From Amborella trichopoda (Eukaryota; Streptophyta; Magnoliopsida; Amborellales; Amborellaceae), in the NCBI RefSeq assembly GCF_000471905.2, contig NW_006496628.1:965395-1029394 (forward strand): a DNA stretch of 64,000 nt, given 5' to 3'. The notes below the pieces were generated by a model. That model made no database searches. It saw only the letters and a program-made list of their open reading frames with translations, and was not told where the DNA came from. Of this stretch, positions 22,840 through 34,690 are shown in pieces. Numbering within the stretch: the stretch's first letter is position 1; each line of letters starts with the position of its first letter. Both the position numbers and the translations under genes were made by a program.

Positions 22840-23170
22840 GAAGCTCTATGGGGGATAGGTTTGTGGATGGTAATCAGACTCCCTAAGAATAAAATGATGA
22901 AGGCTATACACACGTAGAGAGCTTAGATGGACATGGTGGCCCAATGAAGGATGGCAAACCGAAGCGAACTTCACTAGGGATTAGGGGGCAAGTACGCCTT
23001 TCTAAGGTGAAAGATGAAACTCCATGAGGAATAGGCTTATGGAAGGTAACCCAACTTTCTAGGGATAAGGTAGCTTCATACGAGACTAACCCACTGGGGA
23101 TTGAAGGGGCAAGCATGACCTTTTTGTCATACACTTAACTCCACTAGGGATGATAGGCTGCGGCACCGTC
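22840..23170 (-). repeat. O-module array (B copy)
   Basis: Units such as TAACTCCACTAGGGAT (near 23138), CTCCTATTGGGGAT (near 23187) and CTTCACTAGGGATT (near 22968) repeat on the plus strand. In B's sense strand they are complements of the B primer site at 33149-33167. Confidence 0.6.
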
Positions 23171-23199
23171 GTAACTCCTATTGGGGATGATGGTAGAAC

Positions 23200-24470
23200 A
23201 CTCAAAGAGGTGACCAGATTCAGACATGCGTGGGATTAGCATGGAGTGACCAGCTGCACGAACGACATTGAGCAATCGCTGGCGCATGGCGTTAGTCACA
23301 AGCGGAGTTCGTCTGGTTGTTTCACGCGTGGCGTTAGTCGCGAGGTTTCACATGCGCCATTAGTCACGAGCTTTCACATGTGTCATTAGCTGTGAGTGAA
23401 GTTCGTCTGAGATCGAGCCTCGAGCATGGGCTCAGCCCGGCCCTGGTTATTACCATTTGATGCTCGGCATTGCACTGACGACGATACGCCTCCATTTGGC
23501 CTTTAGGGACCTGTCTGGTATTCTTGCTTTGTGAGGGGCACTTCAAGGAATCGTCTTCTATATAATGGGGTAAACCCCAATTTTACCATTTTACCGGAGG
23601 TAAAAACAACTAAGTCTTTTAACAGTAAGAGTGAGAGAGCTCCCGACTAGAATTCCGGTAAGAACACAAAGCTTATAGGGAAGAGTTTGCAGGCAAGCGC
23701 ATCATCCAGAAAGAACCAGCAGAGCTACGCAGGGGGCTTCACGAGGTCATTGCTACTGGAGTTGAAAAGTAGGCAATGCGAGAAAAATAGGAATTGGCCA
23801 AAGTCTGTAGAGATTTTGGCAGTGGTTCAAGAGTACAAAAGAAGGGGAAGGGGATCCATGTGGCAGCAGGGAGCTGCTGGTGAACATTCGTTTGTTTTCG
23901 GTAGTTTTCCACTACTTTTCTGCAGTCGAGAAGAAGAGGGGAAGGTCTATCATTGAGTTTTTCGATGAGTGAGAGGGGTTTCCCAACAGGAAGCCTAGAG
24001 ATCACAAGACAGTGAACAACCATCAGACGGTGGATGGTTGTTAAGGAGACGAAGGGGCATAAGCAACCAAAGGGTCTCTGGAACTGAAGGGTCTCGATAA
24101 TTGAAGAGTCGTGGGAACCGAGGTCACAAGAATAGAACAGTCGTGGGAACTGAAGGGTCATGAGAATTGAACAGTCGTTGGGCATCTGAACGGTCGCAGA
24201 GAGACAACGGGTTTTAAGGAAGATGAATAGTCACTGTTGCTAGCAATTGAAGAGTCACGAGCGAGCACGTGTAGTGATATGGAACACAATCGGCGTTAGC
24301 CATTTATTAGACACAACTGACATTACTCCTCGAAGCCCCAGCCGGTGCTAGTCTTTTGAAAAAACAGCCGAGGTTAACCCTTGGAAACACAGCGGGTGTT
24401 AGTCTTTTTGAAGACGACCAGCAATAGGCTCTCACAACACTAGTTGGTACTTTAGTCACCCATGGTCATC
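23200..24470 (-). other. P module of B with antisense TATA box
   Basis: It begins with a GCGCATGGCGTTAGTC-type repeat (23270-23400), then a segment shared with A, C, D and F that ends at the TATA box at 23558. A non-repeat part follows (23580-24230), and a CAGCCGGTGTTAG repeat lies at 24280-24450. No convincing gene is present. Confidence 0.6.
23558..23566 (+). promoter_or_regulatory. Antisense TATA box of the P module (B copy)
   Basis: CTATATAATGGGG is followed by a matching CCCC run. It is in the same antisense position as in A, C, D and F. Confidence 0.5.
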
Positions 24471-24488
24471 AGCACGACGCACATGGAA

Positions 24489-25079
24489 TTAGTCGTGTGT
24501 GGCAGTAGTTGTTCCCTCAACGATCCTTTCATGAATGACGGTGAATCGTGTTGTGTTGTGATTGTGCACGACGACGACTTGAGTTGGCAAAGGGTGGTAA
24601 CCAATGGTGAGGCTTGGCTTATGAAGCCTGCTGGAAGCCAACTCCTCCAGCACAATTGTGAACTCCATGTTGCTCTGTGGAAGGGCCCTCACTGTGATTA
24701 GGGTATGCTCTCCATCATAGGCCATTTCCTTGCAAGAGAAATATGCTTTGTATGTTTGATATTCTCGATCAAAGCGCTTCCACCTTTTTCTAATGTGAGA
24801 GAAACGTTTGGGCTGTAACCATCCTCTTTTCCTTAGGTGCAAGAGCAACGCTTCTGATGCGAGAGAAATTTTTTTGACTTGTAACCGTCCTCTCCTCTGA
24901 TGCAAGAGCAATGCTGCGGTCAGCCGCTCTCTTTTCCTCAGATGCAAGGGCAACGCTGGGGTTAGTTGTTCTCTTTTCCACAGATGCAAGAGCAACACTA
25001 GGGTTAGCCGTTCTATTTTCCTAAGGTGCAAGAGCAACACTGGGGTCATCTGTTCTCTTTTCCTCGAATGCAAGAACAA
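24489..25079 (-). other. Sense open frame of 196 codons over the Q repeat, uncertain
   Basis: Downstream of integrase and in the same direction, one frame stays open through the 42-bp repeats (14 residues each, LLLHLRKRERLT-like) and on into a non-repeat part (LPQSNMEFTIVLEELAS, then RLHKPSLTIGYHPLPT). Element D has the same segment at 53960-54180 with one stop and recognisably similar residues. Since 42 is a multiple of three, openness in the repeat part is expected by chance. A small late gene is possible, but conservation may be only at the DNA level. Confidence 0.25.
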
Positions 25080-25125
25080 TGTTGGGGTCAGACGTTCTCT
25101 TTTCCTCAGATGCTAGAGTAATGCT
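24780..25125 (-). repeat. Q-module 42-bp tandem repeat
   Basis: About eight units contain GAGGAAAAGAGAA (sense strand), a purine run like a polypurine tract, followed by GTTGCTCTTGCAT. The array starts about 200 bp past the integrase stop. Element D has the same repeat at 38890-38961 and 53880-53965, split by the C insertion. Confidence 0.85.
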
Positions 25126-25329
25126 TGATAATATATCCTTGTAACTTCCCTAATAATGCTTTTCTGATTGTAACTTGTAATTTCTTCAATAAAAAGAGTT
25201 AAGCTTTATTGAATTGACTTGCTCATTTTCCTTTTCATCATCATTTCATTCTTCTATACTTAACTCCTTCGCACGTTGAGTCTTTTAAACACGTAACAAG
25301 GATAGAATTTCTTTAAATATCACTCATTG

Positions 25330-26420
25330 ATGAGGGGCATTGCTTCTCCTCCATCAAGATGTGCCGATACATAAGCACCATTTGGTGAGACGTTCGTGAC
25401 TATAAAAGGGCCTTCCCACTTTGGTTCAAACTTTCCTTTACACCATCCATGCATAGCGATCGGCCTTTTGACAGCTAGAACCAGATCTCCACGGGTGAAT
25501 GAATGGACCTTGATTGACTTGTCAAGGCCCTCTTCTGTCTCCCCTGTTTGAGCTCAAGATTCTGCTGAGCTTCCATTCTCTTTTCATCAAGTGCAGCCAA
25601 CTCTTGATAACGAAGCTTGACCCTCTCATCTTCATCCAGTCCTTGATGTATGGCGACAGGAAGCGAGCGTTATTGAATCTCGAGGGGTAAGACTGCTTCA
25701 CCCCCATCGACCAAGGAACAAGGAGTGAAATTGGTGGCATTTCTTATGGTAGTGTGATAGGCCCACAAGGCTTTCAAAAGTTTCTCATGTCAATTTTTCC
25801 TTGTTTTTTATACTGACTTCCTCAAGACACCACATAGAGTCTTATTGAAGGCCTCAGCTAAGCTATTCGCCCGAGGGTGGTACATAGTTGAGTACTTCCA
25901 CTCGAAACCGAACTGATTGACCAAGCGATCAATATGATGACTTCTAAGTTGAGGACCATTGTCTGATATAATCCGATCAAGCACTCCAAATCGGTATATG
26001 ATATGATGCCACATAAAGTTAGCCATCGTAGCCCCCGAAACTTTCTTGAGGGGGACTGCTTCAGCCCACTTGAATAAATAATCCGTAGCTGCCAGAATGA
26101 AGACATGGCCCATTGTTGAAGGAGGATCAATAAGTCCTACAATGTCCATACCCCATTGTGAAACGGGCCATGATGCCACTGTAGGATGTGAGGGCTCTGG
26201 AGGCTGATGGATAAGACTTGAATGCATCTGACATACTTGACATCTTTTGGCATAGTTTAGGGAGTTAGCAATCATCGAAGGCCAATAATAACCCAGCCTG
26301 CGTATCCGCTCATAAATCTTAGGATCGGATTGATGCAGTCCACATACGCCTGAATGCACATCTTCCAACACCTTATTTTCTTCTCGAGCATCTACACATT
26401 TAATGATAATTCCATCAAAA
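25330..26420 (-). pseudogene. int: Integrase of element B
   Basis: This would join element DNA to the host chromosome in the nucleus. The main open part is 25808-26371. The zinc-binding region has VHSGVCGLHQ and later CQVCQMH. The catalytic D-D-E residues are visible as WGMDIVG, ISDNGPQ and AEAFNK. The C-terminal part continues in another frame to about 25330 and keeps a chromosome-proximal region similar to D at 38280-38700. A frame break near 26390 and others in the C-terminal part inactivate it. LGYYWPSM and the overall layout are typical of Tat-lineage integrases. Confidence 0.88.
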
Positions 26421-26422
26421 GA

Positions 26423-27205
26423 TCAGGAAAAAAGAGTACCCCCTTCAAGGAGGGTGTACTTGGTAGACATTCTGCGCACATTATTGTGCTCGATACGATC
26501 TTCAGGCAGTCTATTGTGCTTTATGAAATTGATGATGGGCTCTCTCCAATCTTCTACCTGTTCAATTTCTGTGCATATTGGATCGAAGAACTCTTGTTCT
26601 AGCCTTTCGGCTCTAGCACTTTGACTCCATGCCAATTTATGCCCGGCTTTAATGACATCTTTGGCTGGCAGAAGTGCCCCGAATGCATAAGGCAGACCCT
26701 CAAGAAAGAGAATTCTCTCATCATCTGCGTCCACTTCGGTTCTCAGTTCAATGTGTCTCCACTCTACGACCCAAACGGGCGTAGGCCCTGGTGAAGATAG
26801 TTGAAATGTAGTGTCGAGCTTTGTGAGTGCATTAGCTTGCGAGTTTAATCTCCTGGGGATGTGAGTTAGAGAAACATTCTCAAGCTGAGCCATATACTAC
26901 TTTGTAGTATCGTGATAAGGCTTGAGAGTGTCCTTTCTCACGTCATAAATACCCTTAAGTTGTCGAATAACCAACTCAAAATCACCATAGATCTTGAGCT
27001 TCTCCAAGTCTAGATCAAACACTATCTCCAACCCAATTATAAGGGCCTGATATTCTGCCTCGTTATGGGAATCGACTTCAGTGAGAGAGAAGGATATAAG
27101 AAGCACTCCTCCTTTCGGGGTCATGAATACCACCCCGACGCGTCCGCGATCAGATTGGAAGGCTCCATCAAAGTAATCTCCCGTGCTTGCACAAGTTTGG
27201 CACAA
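26423..27205 (-). pseudogene. Archaeal-type RNase H and linker of element B
   Basis: This second RNase H domain is a hallmark of the Tat lineage. The stretch at 26897-27205 has YFDGAFQSDRG (first catalytic Asp), then HNEAEYQALIIGLE (Glu) and KIYGDFELVIRQLKG (Asp region). A TAG at about 26894 separates it from 26423-26893, which completes the domain (PRRLNSQANALTKL) and gives the linker to integrase (DWREPIINFIKHNRLPED). Apart from the stop it is among the best-preserved parts of the window. Confidence 0.85.
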
Positions 27206-27730
27206 AAGACTTCTTCATCGGTGAGGTCACTTGATAAGGGAGATTCTACCGGTACAGGGTGTGCTGCAAGAAAATCAGCCAAGGCTTGACCCTTGATGGC
27301 CTTTTTTGATACATATGTGATGTCAAATTCCATCAGCAATAATGCCCAATTAGCAAGAATTCCTGACAAGCATGGGCATGTGTTGAGAAACTTTATAGGA
27401 TCTGCTTTTGATATAAGTTTTACTTCATGACCGAGCAAGTAGTGGCAGAGCTTTTATATTGTGAAGATTAGGGCCAAGCACATCTTTCAATAGGGCGATA
27501 ATTCTTCTCAGCCCCTTACATCCAGCGGCTGAGATAGTATAGTGCGGTCTCTTTCCCTTCGTCATTGTTCTGTGCCAATAATTCCCCGAATGACTCATCT
27601 AGATCGCTCTCATAGAGGATGAGAGGTTTTCCCAACACTTGTGTAGAAAGCACTGGAGGGTTGAGTAAATATTGCTTGATGTCATCAAGTACTGTTTGGC
27701 ATGCTTCATCCTAGATGAATGGAGTATCCT
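27121..27730 (-). pseudogene. RNase H (retroviral type) and connection region of B
   Basis: It follows RT and degrades the RNA strand during reverse transcription. The C-terminal part is open at 27121-27438 (LGHEVKLISKADPIKF, then KKAIKGQALADFLAAHP). The upstream part (27440-27730) needs frame changes and shows the YLSR-type and LYESDLDES motifs of this domain in pieces. It overlaps the start of the archaeal-type RNase H feature. Confidence 0.75.
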
Positions 27731-27733
27731 TCT

Positions 27734-28560
27734 TTAACAGGTGCGTAAAAGGCTTACAACGACCTGAGAGGTTTGAGATGAATATGCAGATATAAGCCAA
27801 CTGCGCTTGGAGGGATCACAGCTCGTGCATGTTGTTGGTGATGGCATTTCCTGGATCGCCTTGATCTTAACTGGCTCAACTTCTAGCCCTCGGTGTCTAA
27901 CAATGAACCCCAAGAACTTTCCTGAATGCACATCAAAAGTGCATTTTAGCAGGTTCATTTTGAGCTGATGAAGGCATAACCGTGCGAACACCTTTTCAAG
28001 GTCTCTCATATGAGAGTCTTTCTCTTCGGATTTCACTACCCAGTCATCTACATAACATTCCACCTCTTTGTGCATCATGTCTTTAAAGATGGTCATCATT
28101 GCTCTCTGATACGTGGCACCGACATTCTTCGATCCGAAAGGCATTATTGCGTAATAGAATACACCTTTTAGAGTTAAGAATGCAGTGGCCTCTTCGTCTT
28201 TTGGTACCATCTGTATCTGATTGTACCCAGAGTATCCGTCCAGGAAGGAGAAGATATGGCAGTGAGTTGTGGAGTCAATGAGCATTTCTTTAAATGGCAA
28301 CGGGAAGTCATCCTTTGAGCAAGCAGTATTCAGGTCACAAAAGTCAATGCAGACCCTAATTTGTCCATTTTTCTTCTTGACCGGTACAACATTTGCCAGC
28401 CACTTTGGTACTTGACTCACGAATGAAGCCTGCTTGCCTGAGTTTTGTCACCTCAACATCTATCTGCATTTAGAGATCAGGCCTGAACCTCCTTGATTTC
28501 TGCTTGATGGGCTTGACAGAGGGATCGATGCCGAGACGGTGCAACACGACTTGCGGATCT
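27734..28560 (-). pseudogene. Reverse transcriptase of element B
   Basis: It copies element RNA into DNA in the particle. The longest frame is 27734-28420; residues VLHRLGIDPSVKP and QKSRRFRPDL upstream (28420-28560) are in another frame with one stop. Conserved blocks are visible: PVKKKNGQIRVCIDF, FSFLDGYSGYNQI, MPFGSKNVGATYQR and the catalytic YVDD, here followed by W (most relatives have M). The frame is lost after IQEMPSP. Two frameshifts and at least one stop make it inactive. Confidence 0.88.
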
Positions 28561-28825
28561 AAACCAGGCATCTCATGATAATGTCAAGAAAAGACATATT
28601 TGCTCTCAAGAAGGCAGTGAAATTCTCTTTCTCCTCTGAAGACATATTTGTCGAGATGAAAGTGGACCTGGGATTACCCTCATCCCCTAAATTTATCTCT
28701 TTGAGTTTATTGATTGTGGATTGACTGCCTTCTTCCCATTCTTCTGGGGCCTCCTGCAACTCCTCATCATTGGCTTCAGAGGTCTTCTCAATAACCTCAA
28801 GTGCAGAGACCCATGATCGTGACAT
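28559..28825 (-). pseudogene. Pre-RT linker of element B
   Basis: An 88-codon frame contains EINLGDEGNPRSTF and SEEKENFTAFLRAN, the conserved stretch just before RT in Tat polyproteins. It directly follows the gag C-terminal part; the protease that should lie between is missing. It ends in a stop just before the DPQVV motif that continues the polyprotein. Confidence 0.7.
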
Positions 28826-29400
28826 CTATACTACCAATAGAGCTTCAAGGAAGGTCATGATTTCTTCACCTTTCTCAAATTGAGGAATAGAAGGGTCAAC
28901 CTCAAACATGGACAACATATCAGGCTGTAGGATTTTGATTTGAAAGTTATAGGGAGGTTGAGATTCAACAACTGTGAGAGAAGAGGCACCATCATATGAA
29001 TTGCTCGATCTTTGCATGGGTGTCTGCAGTGCTTGCCCCGTGCTAGCTGATACCTCATAGACCTGTACCATGTGGAATGCTTCTTGAGAAAAGAAGCTCT
29101 TCCCTCTTGATTCTCTCATCCTCTACTCAAAGTTGAGCTCAGGAGGCCACAGGGGTGTCTTTAACTTTGACCTCTTGTGCTTATTTAAAGACGAAGATGG
29201 ATCTGACTTGGCTCGAGCTACCAAGGTGTCAGCAACTATCAAGAATCCAACTGCCTGGGCTAACGTCTTTTTCAGCTGTCTCCGGTGCATCCTGCTTATA
29301 TTGCTTCCTTTAAGCTCTTTGTCTAGAGCCTCGAAATCTGGACATTTCAAGGTCGTACCTACAGGATACATAGAAGAGGAAGGATAAAAAGAAGAAGAAG
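28826..29400 (-). pseudogene. Gag C-terminal part / gag-pol linker of element B
   Basis: Frames 29123-29371 (GSNISRMHRRQLKKTLAQA) and 28826-29119 (FFSQEAFHMVQVYEVSAST) match A at 10400-10842 and C at 48165-48887. In C, protease follows this part; in B the frame runs into FEVDPSIPQFEKGEE and stops, with no D-S/T-G protease motif. Confidence 0.7.
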
Positions 29401-29409
29401 AAGAAGAGG

Positions 29410-29900
29410 AAGAAGCAGAAGGGTAGGTGAGGGACTTTTAAGGTCATTCCCCTCCTTAGACCGATTTGGGCAGCTTTTTACGTCATCATCGAAGTTGAAT
29501 GTGCACAGGGGGTCTTTTAGGTCTTTCCCTGCTTAGACCATTATAGGGTGCTTTTAATTTCGTCACCCTCATTCGTCGTGTCCCGAGTAAGAGATGACCG
29601 AGGGGTATCCTCTTGATGAGACGAAGGAATAAGGTCGATGGGGACCAGTATGAAGTCTTGTAAGGTCGGCAAGGGAGGAAGAGGCTGTGAAATTCTGACT
29701 CGATCAATGGCTAAGGAACCTTGTTCTTCCGACGAGCAGCCCTTAGTGCTCGTCTTCTTCTAGTTAACTTTGAAGGTGCTTGGTCCATCTTGCTAGGCTT
29801 GTGAACAGACATAGCTTGACGAATAGCTTCTCGCTTTAAAGACTTGAGCATACTTAGCCCATGATGGACTTTTCATGGCTGGGAAGTCGAGGATTCAACT
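29410..29900 (-). other. Basic gag spacer of element B
   Basis: Between the second zinc knuckle and the C-terminal part lies a lysine- and arginine-rich coding stretch, with an open piece at 29486-29707. It is poorly conserved with A and C. I see no domain in it. Confidence 0.4.
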
Positions 29901-31520
29901 GGATCAAAGGCATCCTTCTGGGAGTCTTGGGTTGAAACACCCTCCTGGATGGGAATAGTGCCTTGAGGGTGTTCGACGTAAGCAATGTAACCTCTCTTGA
30001 CCTTTTTCGCAACCACAGCTTTGAACCCATAACATTCGTTCAGCTCGTGGCCCCATATTTGATGGTACGGGCACCAGTGATTCTCAATTCCCTGAGCAAG
30101 GCACTTGGGTTGCCTCGCCAGCTTTGGTGTGATGAGTCCTTATTGGAACATCAAATCGAACAGAGTCTGGAGAATATCTGTTGACAGCTCATCAGAAGGG
30201 TGCAGGCTTTTTTCTTTCTCTTGTACTGTTACCATGTGGGAAGCCTTAGTTGCTTCGAGCTTAATCTGAACCTTCTGGATCAGAGCCTCGATGAGGTCTT
30301 TAAGTGTGTAGCATTCTTCTGTGGAGTGGTTTAACATTCGATGATAAGCAAAGTATCTTGTGTGCGTGTCGAGACCAGCTTGATTGGGAACCTTGATCTC
30401 TGGTAGCTCAATCATGTTCTGTTCCAGCAATAGTCGGAGTTGTGCCAGAACTCATTCCTTTTCAAAAGGATAAACCTTGTTCTGATGGTTAGTCCAATAA
30501 TCACTTCGATTGAGGTTCGCAGGTGGGGGGGTACCCGGTTGTAAGACTGCTGCTTGCCTCCCTGAGACAGTGTCTAGGTTTTTTATGTGCCTACTCCTTA
30601 GAGAGGTTCAACATTTGAGAGGCAAACTTCTTTGGATCACTGATGGTATTGGCAGCACTGATTATCCCATTTTGTTGGTTGCCCCGACTGTTCGTCCAAG
30701 AATTTCCATTGCCTTGGTTATTTTCCGAGCTTGAAGGATGTTGTTGTGACCCGCCATGGTGGAGTGATAAACTCTCTATGCGAACTGACTTAGAGATCAT
30801 CTCTGACATGGAGGTCGGATTCGAGGCCTCAACATGTAGAGCGATCTTAGGTCGCATGTTTCGAACACATGTCTGAACTGCTTCCTTCTCACACATGGGA
30901 TTGGAATGGCGAGTGGCCATATCTCTCCACCTTGCTAGGAATTGGTTCACATGTTCATCTGGATCCTGGGTCAAGGTGAGAAGCTTAATGGCACAGAAAC
31001 GCTGGTGGAACAGTTTCTCCATTTCCTCCCAAGTATTTATTGAATTTGGGGGAAGCCGAGCGTACCACTGAAAGGTGGGGCCATCAAGAGTTTCAACAAA
31101 CTCACAGAGGAGGAATCTCCCATCAGCTGCTACCTCTCGACATGCCGCTTGAAAATATGCGATGTGCTGGTGTGGGGATGTCGTACCATTGAACAGGGGA
31201 AACTTCCCTTCCTTATAGTCCGAGGGAAATGGAACATGATCAATGTAAGAGGGTTATGGTTTTTGATAGAGTGTTTCACCCTAAATACCTAGAATTTGTC
31301 TGCTTTTTAAGCTGTGGGTTACCATAGCATCGATGTCCTCCTGTGAGACAAGGTGAGGGACATAATTGTCCTGTGAGGCAGGGGGAGAAGGTTGCCTTAG
31401 AGCTACATCATTTGAGTGATGGGAATTGGGCTCATGGTTACCCGAGTGTCGCATGATTTCCATGCGGTAAATCTTCTCCATCATTGCTCGCACCATCTCT
31501 TCGAACCTATTCATGCACTC
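29900..31520 (-). pseudogene. gag: gag of element B
   Basis: In order on the minus strand there is an N-terminal helix region (31281-31514: MVRAMMEKIYRMEIMRHS, VSQEDIDAMVTHSLKSR) and then the capsid core (30591-31022: LLTLTQDPDEHVNQFLARW, EAVQTCVRNMRPKIALHVEA). The zinc knuckles follow. The first (30140-30430: FAYHRMLNHSTEECYTLK) has lost its first Cys. The second, near 30060, is CPYHQIWGHELNEC and keeps C-x2-H-x4-H-x4-C. Compared with A and C, a few residues are missing just before LLTLTQDP. The frames are separated by stops, so no full Gag can be made. Confidence 0.82.
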
Positions 31521-32079
31521 TTCCTGGATGTCGCTAGGTTCATTTACAACCTTAACGTTGACTGTTTCTCCAGGGAGGTCAGCCTTAGGTGTAGTTGAGG
31601 GCTTGCGAGCTTGACGGGTAACATGTGGCAGATCCTCATCAACGGGTCAGCATGCCCCGACTGGACTCGAGTCTTATACGCCGACCGTGTTAGGACCGGT
31701 TCTTGACGGTCTTGGGACCGTGACTACTGGGTAGTCAGGTCATCTTCTGTGATGCAGACCACGATGCAGGATTCTCGCTCCTCTTCTTAAGTCTCTGTGA
31801 TTCGAAAAGGGTAGAAGGCATTTTCGAGAAGGAGACCCTTAGAGATGGGTGCCCCGACATTTTTTGTCGGCTTCTTAATCAGGATCAGCAGTCCTATGTT
31901 TCGCTTATCTTTGAGGCTGCGGTAGACTTCTCTTCAGAACTGAGATTGGGATCGAGGTTGACCTGCCTTCTTAGAGCATGAGAGAATCGTGTCCATAAGA
32001 TGGGGCAGTGAATGTGGACCATGGACAGGGGCCAGCTTGGGCTGCTACTTTGAAAGTTGTAGAACTTCATCAATCATCA

Positions 32080-33090
32080 GGCCTTTGCCTCGAACTCCTT
32101 TGTGGGCGCCTGAGGCATAGCCAACCTGACGGGGTTGGCTGAGAATGGTATTCTTAAGGAAAACCTTCGAGTACCAGGTCTTGAGATATCCATCGGGAGG
32201 AGAAAGGGTGGAGGATGAGGGGACCGCCTCTCGACGATGACTAGGTCAAGAGCAAGCAGTGTCCTAGGAAGGTGGCGCATGTACGCCCCTTAAAGTAGCA
32301 TTTCGGGTGACTTGGGGATCAGGCCGAGCTCGAACAGGTAGTTTGACCTTAAGAGGTCGAGAAGTGCGAGCAGGTGTCTGCAAGGAAATGTGGGAGGGGC
32401 TGCGCCTTACAGGGTGCACTAGTGTGTGGTGAGAGGGAGGACAAGGTGGTCACCTTTTGTGTACTCAAGATGGCGCAGCAACGGCGCTGCCTCCAATAGT
32501 GGGATGCATATGCATGCGCACTGATTTTGGGCCAAGGATACTCAAGGTTAGACGAGGGTTACCCCGAGGTGTGGCTGTAGTGGATGAACCATGAGCCTTA
32601 GTGCTTGTGCATGAGGTGGAGGCCTCAGGATCTCCTCCTCAATGTGTTGAGTTTCTAAACATAGAGACCCGAGATGATGTAAGAATGTGGGGGATGGCCT
32701 TATGACGATCCACATAAGCAACGACAACTTCCTTGCCTTTTATAGAAATGGACTGAGCAGCCTTCCAGCATACTTCAGCAATATGACCGACAAGTAACTT
32801 GCCGATGACATGGTGCATGCTTTGAGTGGTAGCAGATGTGCTACCAGTGCAGGGTGCCTTGGTGGAAGTTCCACCAAGGCAAAGAGATGGGGAGTTAGGG
32901 ACCTTTAAGTCCCTACTCGTGCCAATCTAAGTTAAGACCTGGGAGCTAGACATTGGGTCTTTGCTCAAAAGAAAAGTTGGGAATGAAGTTCGAGGAACTT
33001 GTTCCCGAGGAAGATTGTGAATGCGAGGATGAGAAAATCCCCGATCTGGATGAATGGGTTAAGGAACCAGGAAGCCATGTGGTGTGTGAA
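32080..33090 (-). pseudogene. ORF1-like upstream frame of element B, decayed
   Basis: The start reads NPFIQIGDFLIL, then changes frame to TSFPTFLLSKDP-like and SITSATTQ-like segments that align with A (13548-13936) and C (50428-51420). The later part (32077-32280) is a separate basic frame. The order between primer site and gag is the same as in the other two elements. It has several frameshifts. Confidence 0.55.
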
Positions 33091-33148
33091 AATAAAAAAA
33101 CAAAGGAGAAACTAGCCAAACAAGTATAATCTGACGAAGGAGTAGTAA

Positions 33149-33167
33149 GTCCCCAGTGGAGTCACCA
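33149..33167 (-). other. Primer binding site of B (tRNA-Arg type)
   Basis: Minus-strand TGGTGACTCCACTGGGGAC lies three bases from the LTR end. It differs at one position from the complement of tRNA-Arg(ACG) as I recall it (TGGCGACTCC...). Confidence 0.82.
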
Positions 33168-34189
33168 TGCTGGTTAGATGCCTCGATCTCGCTCCTAGAT
33201 CTGGATGATTTGGTGACATGTGTCTCGGGTCTCAAAGGAAATCTAGGATTTGAGATCGCTCTCTCGGGAACCTTGCTCCAGAACAAGGGCCGGTATACCA
33301 ACCAATGAGAGGGGAATTGGTTGTGGGGCAGAACACACCTCAACTGGGTCCGTGACTGACTCAAGTTGGCTGGCTTCGGCACCTTCTTAGATCACGTCAA
33401 AAAGACCCCAAGTCGTACAACTGGTTCGGAATCACCTCCCTCGGCCTATATTCTCTTGTTTCTGCAATCACACACACATGGTTAATTTTACAAGACAAGT
33501 GGGCTGAAGGACCCCACCTTATCTTTGGGCAAATGCACACAGGTGTGCACATTCAAAGGAGAAAAGAGAAGAAATGATAAGATGAGGGTTGGGAGAATGA
33601 AGAAGAGATAACAAAAGAAAATAAAGAGACCTTGGACTGGGTGGCTAACCTAGCACAATGGCTAGATTGACATGATGATTGACCTGACGTGGTAGCAAGA
33701 TAGGCACATCGACCATACAACTCGATGGCAGAACACCAACACTAACTAGCCTAACACAACGGTGAGTTCGACGTGGCAGCAAAATGGGCAGGATAACTTA
33801 GACTGGTACGGCGGCAATATTGCTCGACGACAAGACTACCGCGATGGTGCTAGACTTGTCCCCTGGTTAACTGAGAGAGGAAGAATAAAAAGAAAGAGAA
33901 ATAAGAAAAGCAAAGAGAGAAAGAGAGAGAGAAGAAAAGTGATAAGAGAAAAGAGAAGGAAAGGAGAAGAAAAGAAATAGAAGATACAAAAGAGTAAGGA
34001 GAGAGAAGAGAAGAAGAGAGAAGAAATGAGAAGAGAGGAATGTGAAGATGGAGAAGAGAAGGGCGATAAGGGAGAGAAGGGAGAAAAGAAAAGAAAGGAA
34101 ATAAGGAAGGGGGAGAGAAAAGAAGTGAGTGAGGGAAGAGAAGGGAGAAAAGAAGAGAGGTGAGAGAAGAAGAAGAGAGAAAAAAGAGA

Positions 34190-34690
34190 GATAAATAACA
34201 TGGACAGTGATGGGTTCCACCGTCCATGATAGAAGAAAGAGGAGAGAGAAAGAGCATGGATGGCGATGGGTTTTACCTCCCATGACAGAGGAACAAGAGA
34301 GAGAAAGAACATGGACGACGATGGGTTCCGCTACTAATGATAAAGGAAAGAGGAGAGAGAAAGAACATGGACGACGATGGGTTCACCGCCCATGACAGAG
34401 GAAAGTGAGGAGAGAAAGGACATGGACAATGATGGGTTCCACTGCCCATGACAAAGGAAAGGGGAGAGAGAAAGGACATGGCCGGTGATGGGTTCTGCCA
34501 CCCATGATAGAGGAGAGAGGAGAGAGAAAAACATGGACAACGATGGGTTTGGTCGCCCTGACAAAGGAGAGAGAAGAGATAATAACATGGACAGTAATGG
34601 GTTCTGTTGCTCAGGATAGATGAAAGAAGAGAGAGAAAGAAAAATTGACGACGATGGTTTTCACCGTCCATGACAAGAGAGAGGAACGAG
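34190..34690 (-). repeat. U5 hairpin array, CATGGACGG type (B)
   Basis: Nine units of about 50-57 bp. The best stem pairs CATGGACAGTG at 34199-34209 with CACCGTCCATG at 34218-34228. Spacers are GAGAGAGAAAGAA-like. It is the same stem type as F, inverted. Confidence 0.85.
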
